In this document: positions 45,386 through 53,153 of the stretch, piece after piece
Position numbering within the stretch: position 1 is the first letter of the stretch
Layout of the letters: the number at the start of each line of letters is the position of its first letter
Source: Mesotoga infera
GTDB lineage: Bacteria > Thermotogota > Thermotogae > Petrotogales > Kosmotogaceae
Length of the DNA stretch: 64,000 nucleotides
NCBI RefSeq assembly: GCF_900157305.1
Contig: NZ_LS974202.1
Location: 1,240,001 to 1,304,000 of the forward strand
Direction: 5' to 3'
Notes under the pieces: model-generated
Told to the model about the DNA's origin: nothing
The model's input: the letters and a program-made list of their open reading frames with translations, nothing else
The model's database searches: none
Made by a program: the position numbers and the translations under genes

Positions 45386-45420
45386 GGGTTTGCCGAATGC
45401 CATTCGGCAAACCCTTTTTT
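45386..45420 (+). terminator. Rho-independent terminator
   Basis: GGGTTTGCCGAATG and CATTCGGCAAACCC form a 14-bp inverted repeat with a very short centre, followed by six T. It closes the marR-permease-mini-protein transcript and also separates it from the convergent ccdA gene. Confidence 0.93.
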
Positions 45421-45427
45421 ATGAGCC

Positions 45428-46117
45428 CTAGAATCCAATATAGAACATATAGAAGCCAAGAAGAAGAATCAGCGATCCCATAACTATTTTAAGGACGTTG
45501 CTTATTCTGCCGTAATTCTTGCTTGCCGAGAGCTTTTGCACAAAGCCAATCGAAGTGCCGGCTAAAACCGCGAGAATACCATGTCCTATCGAGTACAGGA
45601 GCAGCAATAGTATTCCCCAAAGAACGCTTCCCTTTCCCGCAACTATGGCTAGCAGGACGATCAACACAGGGGTGGAACAGGGAGAAGAGAAGATTCCTGC
45701 GAGAATACCCGCCACGAATGCTCCGAAAAACCCTTTTTTGGTATTTTTAGAGATCAAGTAGCTTGATGGAATTATCTCGAAAAGGCCCCAAGTCTGCAAA
45801 GCCATGACCACCATCAAAACACCGAGGGCTATGTACCACCAGGATGTCGATGTACCGATCAGTCTTCCGGCAAGAGAGGCTGTCACACCCAGAACCGTGA
45901 ATGTTACCGCCGCGCCAATTGCAAAGACTATCGAAAGCAAAAATGCCCGCTTTGTGCTCCTCTGACCCGTGCCTCCGACATAACCGACCACGAGCGGGAT
46001 GCCTGAAAGCGCGCAGGGAGTGAGCGATGTCAGAATTCCCGCCACAAGTGCCAGCAAGGGGGCCAGCCAACCACTGCTGGCTATCAAATTCGATAGGCCT
46101 TCTAGAATACCGGTCAT
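45428..46117 (-). CDS. ccdA: CcdA/DsbD-type membrane electron carrier
   Basis: The 229-residue membrane protein with six helices contains the paired redox cysteines of the CcdA family: GILTSLTPCALSGIPLVVGY near residue 35 and GIFSSPCSTPVLIVLL near residue 147. It passes electrons from cytoplasmic thioredoxin to thiol proteins outside. Its start overlaps the stop of the upstream membrane-anchored thioredoxin by 4 bp, so the two act as a pair. Confidence 0.9.
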   Translation of the reverse strand: MTGILEGLSNLIASSGWLAPLLALVAGILTSLTPCALSGIPLVVGYVGGTGQRSTKRAFLLSIVFAIGAAVTFTVLGVTASLAGRLIGTSTSWWYIALGVLMVVMALQTWGLFEIIPSSYLISKNTKKGFFGAFVAGILAGIFSSPCSTPVLIVLLAIVAGKGSVLWGILLLLLYSIGHGILAVLAGTSIGFVQKLSASKNYGRISNVLKIVMGSLILLLGFYMFYIGF

Positions 46118-46671
46118 CTGCTTACCCCCATATCGGCCAAAATCGCTCGCATTTGTTCCTCGGTCAATCCGCCTTGGTGGGTGGTGAAAATATGTTGATT
46201 GTTTTCTTTTAAGGCGTACATCGTGAACTCAATGTCCATTTTGGCGCTGGGAACGTACGGAGTTCCATCTGAGTTTATAAGTATCTGCGTCGGTATCACC
46301 TGAACGGGGAATCCATTGGCTGCCTGTCGGTTTTTCCAAACATCTACGAATTTAATGATTGCTTTGCCACGCATTTCAGAGTTCAGAGTCTTCAGCACAG
46401 GCGCCATCTCTTTGCATGGAATACACGAATCGGCCCCGAAATCAATTATGATAGGAAGGCCGTACGCTTTTAATACATCCAGCTCGATTGAAGTCGCTTC
46501 AAGAGTGAAATTGACATCGCTGTACACCTTGTCAGAGTCATTTGGATTCGTACCAGCCGCCATATCAGACGTATCGAAATTTGAGTTGACATTCTTCATA
46601 AACCATATAGCGGCAACCGCAATCACTATACAGACTGGCACGATAATTCTAATGAGTTTTTTCTTGTTCAT
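46114..46671 (-). CDS. Membrane-anchored thioredoxin-like protein
   Basis: The 185-residue protein has an N-terminal membrane anchor (IRIIVPVCIVIAVAAIWFM) and a thioredoxin domain with IIIDFGADSCIPCKEMAPVL (CIPC near residue 82) and the cis-proline loop VQVIPTQILINSDG. It is probably kept reduced on the outer face by the CcdA partner. ATG at 46671 follows TGGAGGAAATCG. A well-formed promoter lies just upstream, so the pair need not depend on the ars operon behind it. Confidence 0.87.
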   Translation of the reverse strand: MNKKKLIRIIVPVCIVIAVAAIWFMKNVNSNFDTSDMAAGTNPNDSDKVYSDVNFTLEATSIELDVLKAYGLPIIIDFGADSCIPCKEMAPVLKTLNSEMRGKAIIKFVDVWKNRQAANGFPVQVIPTQILINSDGTPYVPSAKMDIEFTMYALKENNQHIFTTHQGGLTEEQMRAILADMGVSR

Positions 46672-46690
46672 CAAAATCGATTTCCTCCAC

Positions 46691-46719
46691 AGTATAAGTT
46701 ATTTGTTTTAAGTGATCAA
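46691..46719 (-). promoter_or_regulatory. Sigma-70-type promoter for thioredoxin-ccdA pair
   Basis: On the minus strand TTGATC (46719-46714), a 17-bp spacer and TATACT (46696-46691) form a near-consensus promoter. The start codon lies 20 bp beyond the -10 box. Confidence 0.75.
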
Positions 46720-46782
46720 AACCGGACGAAGACAAACACAAATAACGAATTAAAGATGAATTGGCGAAAAGACCGGCTATCG

Positions 46783-47469
46783 TTATCGGAGGAATATCCT
46801 CTCTATACTCAGATATATCCCCAGGATTATGAAAACAGTGCCCGTGGCAGTTCGTGCCCAGTACTCGAACTGGCTCATCCGCTTGAACATGGTGGCCACC
46901 AGCTTCGCGCTGACCGCTATTCCAAAGGCGACGATTATCACGGGCAGCCCTGTGCCGACGCCGTATATGGCCGGTATCAACAGCCTCGACTGCTCGCTGA
47001 CTGCCAGGGGAATCACGCTTCCGAAGAACAGCGCCGCCGATACCGGGCAGAAGGTCAGGGCGAAAAGCGAGCCTAAGGCGAAGGCGCCAAAAATGCCCTT
47101 GCTTTTGATCCTTTCCTGAGACCGGCTGTCCAGATTTCTGCCACGGTTTTTGAAGCTGAGCATCTCAAGCAGAAACATACCCACGATTATCATAATCGGT
47201 CCGATCAACTTGCCCATGTATTTTTGAAGGATCCTCGATAGCCATGGGGCGGCGGTCAGGCTCGATACGAGTATGGCGCCGATCACGACGTAGGTCAGGA
47301 CTCTGCCGAGCGTGTAAACTATCCCGGCGGCCATAGATTTCGCGGGACTGCCTATATTTCTACTTATGAAGGAGACGGCCGCTATATTGGTGGTGAGGGG
47401 ACAGGGGCTTATCGAGGTCAATATTCCAAACCACAGCGCCGATGCGAGAGAGAGAACGAAACCATCCAT
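46783..47469 (-). CDS. ArsG-family/CcdA-like transporter
   Basis: The 228-residue membrane protein belongs to the DsbD/CcdA superfamily branch that annotation pipelines call ArsG (aromatic arsenical efflux permease). It has SALWFGILTSISPCPLTTNI near residue 15 and FALTFCPVSAALFFGSVIPL near residue 135, the two Cys-Pro sites. It starts at the base after the arsF-like stop, so the two are coupled. In the known arsEFG cluster of Shewanella putrefaciens the three genes act together on aromatic arsenicals; this role is inferred here. Confidence 0.82.
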   Translation of the reverse strand: MDGFVLSLASALWFGILTSISPCPLTTNIAAVSFISRNIGSPAKSMAAGIVYTLGRVLTYVVIGAILVSSLTAAPWLSRILQKYMGKLIGPIMIIVGMFLLEMLSFKNRGRNLDSRSQERIKSKGIFGAFALGSLFALTFCPVSAALFFGSVIPLAVSEQSRLLIPAIYGVGTGLPVIIVAFGIAVSAKLVATMFKRMSQFEYWARTATGTVFIILGIYLSIERIFLR

Positions 47470-47955
47470 TCAGTTCACCTCCAGAAAGGAAGCTACTTCG
47501 TCCCGGACGTACTGGATGTACTCTTCCCCTTTTTCGGAAAGATCCCAGGCCTTCCAGAGCTCTTTCCATTCACCGGCTTCGTTGTTCTTGTAGCTTTGAA
47601 TCACCAGGGTGTTGTACATGATGATATACTCATCAACATAATGATAATTTTCCGGGAGATCTATATTCACCACTTGCCATCTCAGCGTACCGTCCTCTAC
47701 CCGTGAGGAGAAATAGGTCTCGAGAACCTTTTTCGCGTTAGACTCCATATCCAGACAGGTCTGGCAACGGATGGTCCCGTGGAAGTAATAGAGAGTTACA
47801 TAATCTTTTGGCAATGCCGGATCTCCAGAATCGGTCGAACCGGCTTCAGGCTTTTGAACCACAGAGCTGAGTCTTATCTCATCGTACACAAAATAGGCGA
47901 CGCTAACGACAACGAAGAGCAGTAAAGAGAATGTGGCCAGCTTCTTCAAATTCAC
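47470..47955 (-). CDS. ArsF-family membrane-anchored thioredoxin-fold protein
   Basis: The 161-residue protein has one N-terminal membrane helix (LATFSLLLFVVVSVAYFVY) and a thioredoxin-like domain with YYFHGTIRCQTCLDMESNA near residue 55, giving a CQTC motif. This H-G-T-x-R-C-x-T-C pattern is typical of ArsF proteins, which are annotated as a nitrophenyl compound nitroreductase subunit. It precedes and is coupled to the arsG-like gene. Together they may reduce and export organic arsenicals. Confidence 0.8.
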   Translation of the reverse strand: MNLKKLATFSLLLFVVVSVAYFVYDEIRLSSVVQKPEAGSTDSGDPALPKDYVTLYYFHGTIRCQTCLDMESNAKKVLETYFSSRVEDGTLRWQVVNIDLPENYHYVDEYIIMYNTLVIQSYKNNEAGEWKELWKAWDLSEKGEEYIQYVRDEVASFLEVN

Positions 47956-48028
47956 TTTTCACCCCCAGCGTGACTTTCAAAAGAGATATTCCCGTGTTTT
48001 AGATTCGTTTTCGGCTATCGCGGCATGA

Positions 48029-48799
48029 TCAGAGCGTGAACTCCATGCTGTTTGACTCGCCCGTGGATCCCATATCGTAACCTTCACCCAGCGCCAGCAC
48101 CACCGACAGCTCGGCGGGAAGACCGGCCTTGGCTATCTTCTCGATCGTCGCTTTTCGATCGTATTCAACTCTCAAAAACTCGTATGAAAGACTGCCCCGA
48201 TTTACATCGACTAACAGGTAACAGGCCCGCCAATCTCCGTCTTTCGGTCTGCCCACACTACCGTCGTTGAACAAAAGCTTCCCCTTTATCCAGCGGACCA
48301 TCGGCAAATGAGTGTGACCGTTCACTACCACATCGCTCCCGGCTTTCTCGAGAAGCCTCTCCAATCTCTCGGGGGGAGTCGTTGGTTTTACGTATTCGAG
48401 AAGATGCTCCAGCGGGCTTCCATGAACCAGAAGAAAGCTCACACCCTCATCTTCGAACTCGATCGTGTGTGGCAGTCGGCGCAGGTACTCTTTAGACGTA
48501 TCGGAAGTGTTGGCTATGGACCATTTTATAGACTCATCGCCCACACGCGTCTCCCTTCCGGGGTTGTAAGCGCAGCCGCAGCTCTCCTTTTCAAAGCCGA
48601 TGGCGTCATCGTAGTTGCCCATTATCGTTGGAATACCCAGCTCCCTTATCTTGCCGACGACCTCTTCCGGCTGCGGACCGTAACCGACGAGATCGCCAAG
48701 ACAGTAACACCTGTCGATTCCTCTTTTCTCCATATCTTCCAGCACGGCTTGGAGAGCCTCCAAATTTCCATGTATATCTGAAAAGAAGGCCAGCCTCAT
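48029..48799 (-). CDS. Calcineurin-like metallophosphoesterase in ars operon
   Basis: The 256-residue protein has all metallophosphoesterase blocks: FFSDIHGNLEAL at residue 5, YCLGDLVGYGPQPEEV near 32, MGNYDDA near 59, LLVHGSPLEHL near 123, and VVNGHTHLPMV near 160. The start overlaps arsR by 4 bp (ATGA), so it is translated with the arsenic regulator. Similar proteins occur in other ars operons, but their substrate is unknown; a phosphodiester or arseno-nucleotide role is speculative. Confidence 0.87.
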   Translation of the reverse strand: MRLAFFSDIHGNLEALQAVLEDMEKRGIDRCYCLGDLVGYGPQPEEVVGKIRELGIPTIMGNYDDAIGFEKESCGCAYNPGRETRVGDESIKWSIANTSDTSKEYLRRLPHTIEFEDEGVSFLLVHGSPLEHLLEYVKPTTPPERLERLLEKAGSDVVVNGHTHLPMVRWIKGKLLFNDGSVGRPKDGDWRACYLLVDVNRGSLSYEFLRVEYDRKATIEKIAKAGLPAELSVVLALGEGYDMGSTGESNSMEFTL

Positions 48800-49122
48800 T
48801 TTGGATCACCACATTTTTTACGTCGCTCTCTCCTGATGATTCCGTAAGTTTCCACCGCAAGTTCGATAACCTCCTCGACGAAAGAAGGGATCTCCCGCAG
48901 GCTGTAGTATCTCCATCTCCCGTCCTTCCGCACGCTGATCAGCCCCGAATCGGTCAGCGCTTTCAGGTGCCTCGAAACGGTCGGTTGTGGTGATTCGAGC
49001 AGATCTTCGAACTCACAGACGCAGAGCTCTTCGTATAGCCTTATGAGCGCGAGTATCTTCAGATTCGTCGAGTCGGAAAGGCTTTTCATGACTTCAACGA
49101 GATCGACTTCAAGGGCTTTCAA
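48796..49122 (-). CDS. arsR: ArsR-family arsenic-responsive repressor
   Basis: The 108-residue winged-helix protein carries the metalloid-binding motif ELCVCEF at residues 32-38, close to ELCVCDL of plasmid R773 ArsR, followed by the recognition helix PQPTVSRHLKALTDSGL and the wing RKDGRWRYYSL. Trivalent arsenic or antimony bound by the cysteines would release it from DNA. It overlaps acr3 upstream and the phosphoesterase downstream by 4 bp each. The 34-bp palindrome before acr3 is its likely operator. Confidence 0.92.
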   Translation of the reverse strand: MKALEVDLVEVMKSLSDSTNLKILALIRLYEELCVCEFEDLLESPQPTVSRHLKALTDSGLISVRKDGRWRYYSLREIPSFVEEVIELAVETYGIIRRERRKKCGDPK

Positions 49123-50180
49123 GACTTCGTTCCTCCCCTCGAGAATTCGAAGAGCTCTCTCTTTTTCTTCATTATAGCCACCAGCGAAAGCATAACAGGC
49201 ACTTCAACCAAAACCCCGACGACCGTGGCGAGTGCCGCGCCGGAATCCATGCCGAAGAGTATGAGGGCCACCGCTATCGAGAGTTCAAAGAAATTGGATG
49301 CCCCTATAAAAGTGGATGGGGCGGCCTCTGCGTAATCTATCTTAAAACGCTTCACGGCGAAGTAGCCTATGTAAAAGATGAGATAGGTCTGTATCATTAG
49401 TGGAAGGGCTATCAGCAATATGTGGAGAGGGTTGTCGATTATAGTTTTGCCCTGGAACATGAAGACCAGCACGAGTGTCAACAGAAGTCCGACCTTCGTG
49501 AAGGGGTCGAATTTCGGAATGAAACTTTCATTCAGGTACTTCTCCCCCTTAGACCTCGTCACCAGGCGCCGAGTAATGACCGCCAGGACCAGCGGGATAG
49601 CGACATAAAAGACGACCGACCAGAAAATCGTGGAGAATGGCACGGGAAATCCCGTGGATACGCCAATCAGAAGCTTCCCCATCGGGGCGAAGAGAAAGAG
49701 AATAAAGAGATCGTTTATGGCCACCTGAACCAGCGCGTAATTTATGTTGCCGCCGGCAAGATAAGTCCACACAAGCACCATGGCCGTGCAGGGAGCCAGT
49801 CCGAGCAGTATCATACCCGCGACATATTCATTTCCCAATCCGGTGGAAATCAGAGGGCCGAAAATCACTTTTATGAATATCCAGGAGATCAGCGCCATCG
49901 TGAACGGCTTTATCGCCCAGTTGACAATAAGCGTTACCAGCAGGGGCCTCGAGTTTTTTCGGACGTTGACGATCTCCCTGAACTCTATCTTGAGCATTAT
50001 CGGGAACATCATGAAGAGAAGAACAATAGCCACCGGAATCGACACGTTTGCTATCTGCCAGTTCCCAAGCGTATCGGCGAGCCCCGGAAGAACGTTGCCC
50101 AGCAGAGCCCCCAGGACCATCGCGGCTGCCACCCAGACCGAGAGATACTTGCTGAATACATCGAGCTTCTGTTCCGACAT
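49119..50180 (-). CDS. acr3: Acr3-family arsenite efflux transporter
   Basis: The 353-residue transporter has ten hydrophobic segments and the Acr3 core: GLAPCTAMVLVWTYLAGGN near residue 125, with the conserved cysteine, VQVAINDLFILFLFAP after it, and VVGVLVEVPVML near residue 325, with the conserved glutamate. It pumps arsenite out using the proton gradient. ATG at 50180 is chosen because GGAGGAAAAG lies just before it; the longer frame to 50201 would begin inside the operator palindrome. Confidence 0.93.
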   Translation of the reverse strand: MSEQKLDVFSKYLSVWVAAAMVLGALLGNVLPGLADTLGNWQIANVSIPVAIVLLFMMFPIMLKIEFREIVNVRKNSRPLLVTLIVNWAIKPFTMALISWIFIKVIFGPLISTGLGNEYVAGMILLGLAPCTAMVLVWTYLAGGNINYALVQVAINDLFILFLFAPMGKLLIGVSTGFPVPFSTIFWSVVFYVAIPLVLAVITRRLVTRSKGEKYLNESFIPKFDPFTKVGLLLTLVLVFMFQGKTIIDNPLHILLIALPLMIQTYLIFYIGYFAVKRFKIDYAEAAPSTFIGASNFFELSIAVALILFGMDSGAALATVVGVLVEVPVMLSLVAIMKKKRELFEFSRGGTKS

Positions 50181-50190
50181 CTTTTCCTCC

Positions 50191-50224
50191 ATCATATTCA
50201 TATATTCGAATATATGAATATGAT
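50191..50224. promoter_or_regulatory. 34-bp perfect palindrome, likely ArsR operator
   Basis: Positions 50191-50224 form a perfect inverted repeat whose left half is ATCATATTCATATATTC and whose right half is its exact complement, centred on CG at 50207/50208. It lies directly upstream of the acr3 ribosome site. AT-rich dyads with ATA/TAT steps are usual for ArsR/SmtB repressors. As RNA it would also fold into a 16-17 bp hairpin in the acr3 leader. Confidence 0.8.
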
Positions 50225-50277
50225 ATACGCCTATTGTTTTGCCTTTTTTCCACTTGTGTTAAATCTAATGATTCATA

Positions 50278-50295
50278 GTTGCACAAGTATGCAAC
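50278..50295. promoter_or_regulatory. Inverted repeat upstream of DGC-arsR operon
   Basis: GTTGCACAAGTATGCAAC has exact 6-bp arms around a 6-bp centre. CACTTGTG at 50251-50258 and CAAGTG at 50294-50299 give further related half-sites. It lies 60 bp before the DGC-domain gene and differs from the acr3 palindrome, so the second ArsR probably reads it. Confidence 0.6.
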
Positions 50296-50357
50296 AAGTG
50301 ATATTATCCTGATGGTAAAGATGAAAGCTTTCGATATGAAAAACGAGGAGGGGAACA

Positions 50358-50720
50358 ATGATGAGTATCGGTATTCTCCCTTGTCAGGGAAGCAGCAACA
50401 CAGGCATGATGACCAATAAGGTAACGCTGAATAAGGTGGATGGGAAAGAATTCAAAACGGTATGCGCTTTAGGATTACCTCTTGGGATCGAAGGAATAAT
50501 AAAGAACGCGAAGAGCAACGAAGGGTTTGTAGCGCTCAACGGCTGTCCAATAAAGTGCGCTTCGAAGGCATTGCTGAGCGTTGGCATAGATGATTTTAAG
50601 GAAATCACTGTGACCGACCTGGGAATACAAAAGAACGGAAACATGAAAGATGAGACGGGAATCGAAAAACTCAGCGATAAATTGGATGAAGTTGTTGAAA
50701 GCCTCAGGAAAATCCAATGA
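50358..50720 (+). CDS. DGC-domain putative zinc-binding protein
   Basis: The 120-residue protein resembles the DGC-domain family: IGILPCQGSSNTGMMTNK at the start, VCALGLPLGIEGI near residue 36 and LNGCPIKCASKALL near residue 54, giving four conserved cysteines. Its biochemical role is unknown; the family is annotated as zinc-binding. It starts after CGAGGAGGGG and overlaps the downstream arsR by 4 bp (ATGA), which ties it to metalloid sensing or handling. Confidence 0.8.
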   Translation: MMSIGILPCQGSSNTGMMTNKVTLNKVDGKEFKTVCALGLPLGIEGIIKNAKSNEGFVALNGCPIKCASKALLSVGIDDFKEITVTDLGIQKNGNMKDETGIEKLSDKLDEVVESLRKIQ

Positions 50721-50989
50721 AGAGAGAAGTTCTAATATATAAGGCACTTTCCTGCGAATGGAGGATCAAGTTGCTGGAAGAATTGTCCGGAACGACCAAG
50801 TGCTCCTGCGAGCTGGATCATCTCTTTCCGGTTGACAAGACAACGCTATCCCGGCACATTAAGATGCTTGTTGATTGTGGTTTGTTGAGAGAAACCAAGA
50901 ATGGCACTCGAAAAGAATTGTGCATTTCTGACGAGAGGATACTTGATGTAATTAAGCTGGTAAAAGATATAGCTTCAACCGGAGAGTGA
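50717..50989 (+). CDS. Second ArsR-family repressor
   Basis: The 90-residue winged-helix protein has KALSCEWRIKLLEELSG at the N terminus, a CSCEL metal-site motif near residue 29 and the recognition helix DKTTLSRHIKMLVDCGLL. The Cys spacing resembles the CVC site of ArsR but is preceded by TTK rather than EL, so the ligand may differ. It overlaps the DGC-domain gene and precedes three permease genes, probably repressing the whole rightward operon. Confidence 0.87.
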   Translation: MKREVLIYKALSCEWRIKLLEELSGTTKCSCELDHLFPVDKTTLSRHIKMLVDCGLLRETKNGTRKELCISDERILDVIKLVKDIASTGE

Positions 50990-50995
50990 TGATAA

Positions 50996-51475
50996 TTGTA
51001 CAGCGTTTTTATATATACTTTGACCGGTGCTCTTCTGCTAATCTCTCTCGTTGTGAGCCGTAAAAAGACGCTGCTCGCCCTGAAGAAGGCATGGAAGTCC
51101 TTCGAGAACATACTGCCTGAACTCATCGCAATTATGCTCTTCGTCGGGCTTTTAATCGCCCTGCTCGATCCCGGGACTATATCGGCGTTGCTCGGAGACA
51201 ACTCGGGGGTTCTCGGGCTCCTGATCGCCTCGGTGGTTGGATCCATAACGCTCATACCGGGCTTTGTAGCCTTCCCGATGGCCGCCATGCTTCTCAACAA
51301 CGGCGCCGGGATAACCCAGATCGCGCTGTTCATTTCAACGTTAATGATGGTGGGCGTGGTCACCTTTCCGGTCGAGAGAAAGTATTTCGGAACGAAACTC
51401 ACCGTTCTGAGAAATGCCTTCGCCTTCGCTTTCTCATTCGTGGTGGCCGGACTGATGGGGGCGATCTTGAAATGA
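50996..51475 (+). CDS. Half-size permease, first of a pair
   Basis: The 159-residue membrane protein with about four helices has the motif SITLIPGFVAFPMAAMLLNNG near residue 83, which resembles one repeat of an ArsP-type permease (P-x-x-A-x-x-L-x-x-x-G). It lacks the CxC seen in full-length members. It starts at TTG, and the stop overlaps the next half-permease by 4 bp. The two probably assemble into one transporter. Confidence 0.8.
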   Translation: MYSVFIYTLTGALLLISLVVSRKKTLLALKKAWKSFENILPELIAIMLFVGLLIALLDPGTISALLGDNSGVLGLLIASVVGSITLIPGFVAFPMAAMLLNNGAGITQIALFISTLMMVGVVTFPVERKYFGTKLTVLRNAFAFAFSFVVAGLMGAILK

Positions 51476-52005
51476 AGGGCAGAAGGTATCTCTTTCCGTT
51501 GATAGTGGCCGTCGTGGTCGCGATTTTCACGCTCGTCGATAATCAGACAGGACTTAAAGCTTTAAGCATAACCGGTTCAAGCTTTCTTGAAATGCTCTCG
51601 GTCATTCCGCCCATATTTGTGCTTCTGGGGCTTCTGGATGTCTGGGTACCGCGCGAGAAGATAATAAAACATCTGGGAGAGGAGTCGGGCTTCAAGGGCA
51701 TCGTTCTATCTTTCGTTCTCGGCGCGGCCGCGGCCGGTCCACTCTACGGCGCCTTCCCAATCGCGGCCGTCTTCATGAAGAAGGGCGTCAAGTTTTCAAA
51801 CGTTTTGATTTTCATAGGCGCCTGGTCGACGACTAAAATTCCAATGTTCATGTTCGAAATGGGCGCTCTGGGTGTTGGATTCGCCCTGCTGAGGCTGGCG
51901 ATAAACATCCCGGGCATACTCGTGATGGCCTTGCTTCTGGAGAAGATGACCGGCAAGGATCAGCGGGAAGCCATCTATATGCGAGCGAATAAACTCAGCG
52001 AATAA
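51472..52005 (+). CDS. Half-size permease, second of a pair
   Basis: The 177-residue membrane protein has AAAAGPLYGAFPIAAVFMKKG near residue 82 and FIGAWSTTKIPMFMFEMGAL after it, the matching half of an ArsP-like permease repeat. LDVWVPREKIIKHLGEESG lies on the cytoplasmic side, as in PF03773 members. It overlaps the preceding half-permease and is followed 18 bp later by a full-length permease. Confidence 0.8.
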   Translation: MKGRRYLFPLIVAVVVAIFTLVDNQTGLKALSITGSSFLEMLSVIPPIFVLLGLLDVWVPREKIIKHLGEESGFKGIVLSFVLGAAAAGPLYGAFPIAAVFMKKGVKFSNVLIFIGAWSTTKIPMFMFEMGALGVGFALLRLAINIPGILVMALLLEKMTGKDQREAIYMRANKLSE

Positions 52006-52023
52006 ATCTGGAGGTGCCCCGGA

Positions 52024-53139
52024 ATGGAAGGAAATCTTAAGAGAGAATTGACAAAATTCGGACTTTTAGCGGCGGGCTTTCTGGCTTTTTATTTCTTGCC
52101 CTTCTCGGAGAAGTACGTGCAGGAAGCCATAATCAGCGGTTTCACGATGCTCGGCTCTTATGCCAGGGAACACGTGCTTTTCTGTCTCGTTCCCGCGTTC
52201 TTCATAGCCGGCACGATAACCGTGTTCATACGCAAGGACGCGATACTCAAGCTGCTTGGACCGGGCGCTAGAAAGATAATATCATACCCGGTGGCGGCCG
52301 TGTCGGGTGGAATTCTCGCCGTCTGTTCCTGCACGATACTGCCGCTCTTCGGCGGGATATACAAGCGCGGAGCCGGCCTCGGCCCGGCCGTTGCCTTCCT
52401 CTTCAGCGGCCCGGCCATTAACGTGGCGGCCATATTTCTCACCGGCAACGCGATAGGCTGGGAAATGGCGATAATCAGGATGGTCGCCGCGTCGATTTCG
52501 GCGGTTTTCATAGGGCTAATAATGCAAAGCATCTTCAAAGAAAAAGGTTCAGGTGGCTTCGCGATGCAGGAATCGGGCGAGCAGATTTCCTGGCAGGAGG
52601 CCGTGGGCTTTCTCGCCCTGCAGATGACTTTCCTGATAGTCGGCGGCCTTAAGATAGACCCGATCGTCAAGGCTTCTATAATGATCGTTTCGGCCGTGGC
52701 GGTCTTCATCATGGCGATTCGTTTCAAGAGAGAGATGAGAAACTCCTGGATTGGCGAGACCTGGGACTTCGCCAAGAAGATACTCCCGTATCTCTTCTTC
52801 GGGGTTTTTGTGGCAGGCATAATATCCAGCGCGCTTCCTAAGAGTCTTGTAGAATCTCTTCTCGGCGGAAACAGACTTGGCTCGACTCTATTCGCTTCTG
52901 TTTTCGGTGCGGTGATGTACTTCGCGACACTAACGGAAGTTCCAATAGTCCAATCCCTAATGTCCCTCGGAATGGGAAAGGGGCCAGCTCTGGCTCTATT
53001 CCTGGCCGGCAACTCTCTCAGCCTGCCCAGCATGATAGTGATAACGAGGTTACTGGGAAGGAAGAAGGCCTTCACTTATTTCGGACTTGTGGTTGCATTT
53101 GCGACCATATGGGGATATATATACGGAAACTTAATTTAA
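52024..53139 (+). CDS. arsP: Full-length ArsP-type permease
   Basis: The 371-residue membrane protein contains both family repeats: GGILAVCSCTILPLFGGIYK near residue 97, with AFLFSGPAINVAAIFLTG after it, and FATLTEVPIVQSLMSLGMGK near residue 302, with ALFLAGNSLSLPSMIVI. The CSC pair in the first motif is the candidate site for a trivalent arsenical. It starts at ATG 7 bp after GGAGGTG. It probably exports organic arsenicals or another thiophilic compound. Confidence 0.83.
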   Translation: MEGNLKRELTKFGLLAAGFLAFYFLPFSEKYVQEAIISGFTMLGSYAREHVLFCLVPAFFIAGTITVFIRKDAILKLLGPGARKIISYPVAAVSGGILAVCSCTILPLFGGIYKRGAGLGPAVAFLFSGPAINVAAIFLTGNAIGWEMAIIRMVAASISAVFIGLIMQSIFKEKGSGGFAMQESGEQISWQEAVGFLALQMTFLIVGGLKIDPIVKASIMIVSAVAVFIMAIRFKREMRNSWIGETWDFAKKILPYLFFGVFVAGIISSALPKSLVESLLGGNRLGSTLFASVFGAVMYFATLTEVPIVQSLMSLGMGKGPALALFLAGNSLSLPSMIVITRLLGRKKAFTYFGLVVAFATIWGYIYGNLI

Positions 53140-53153
53140 TAGGAGGTTAGATC

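Noticed and set aside
49422-50312. Long frame antisense to acr3
   Set aside because: The product is hydrophilic with no recognisable domain, and it mirrors a well-supported membrane protein gene.
52158-53075. 305-codon antisense frame
   Set aside because: It lies opposite the full-length permease and shows no family features; it results from codon bias.
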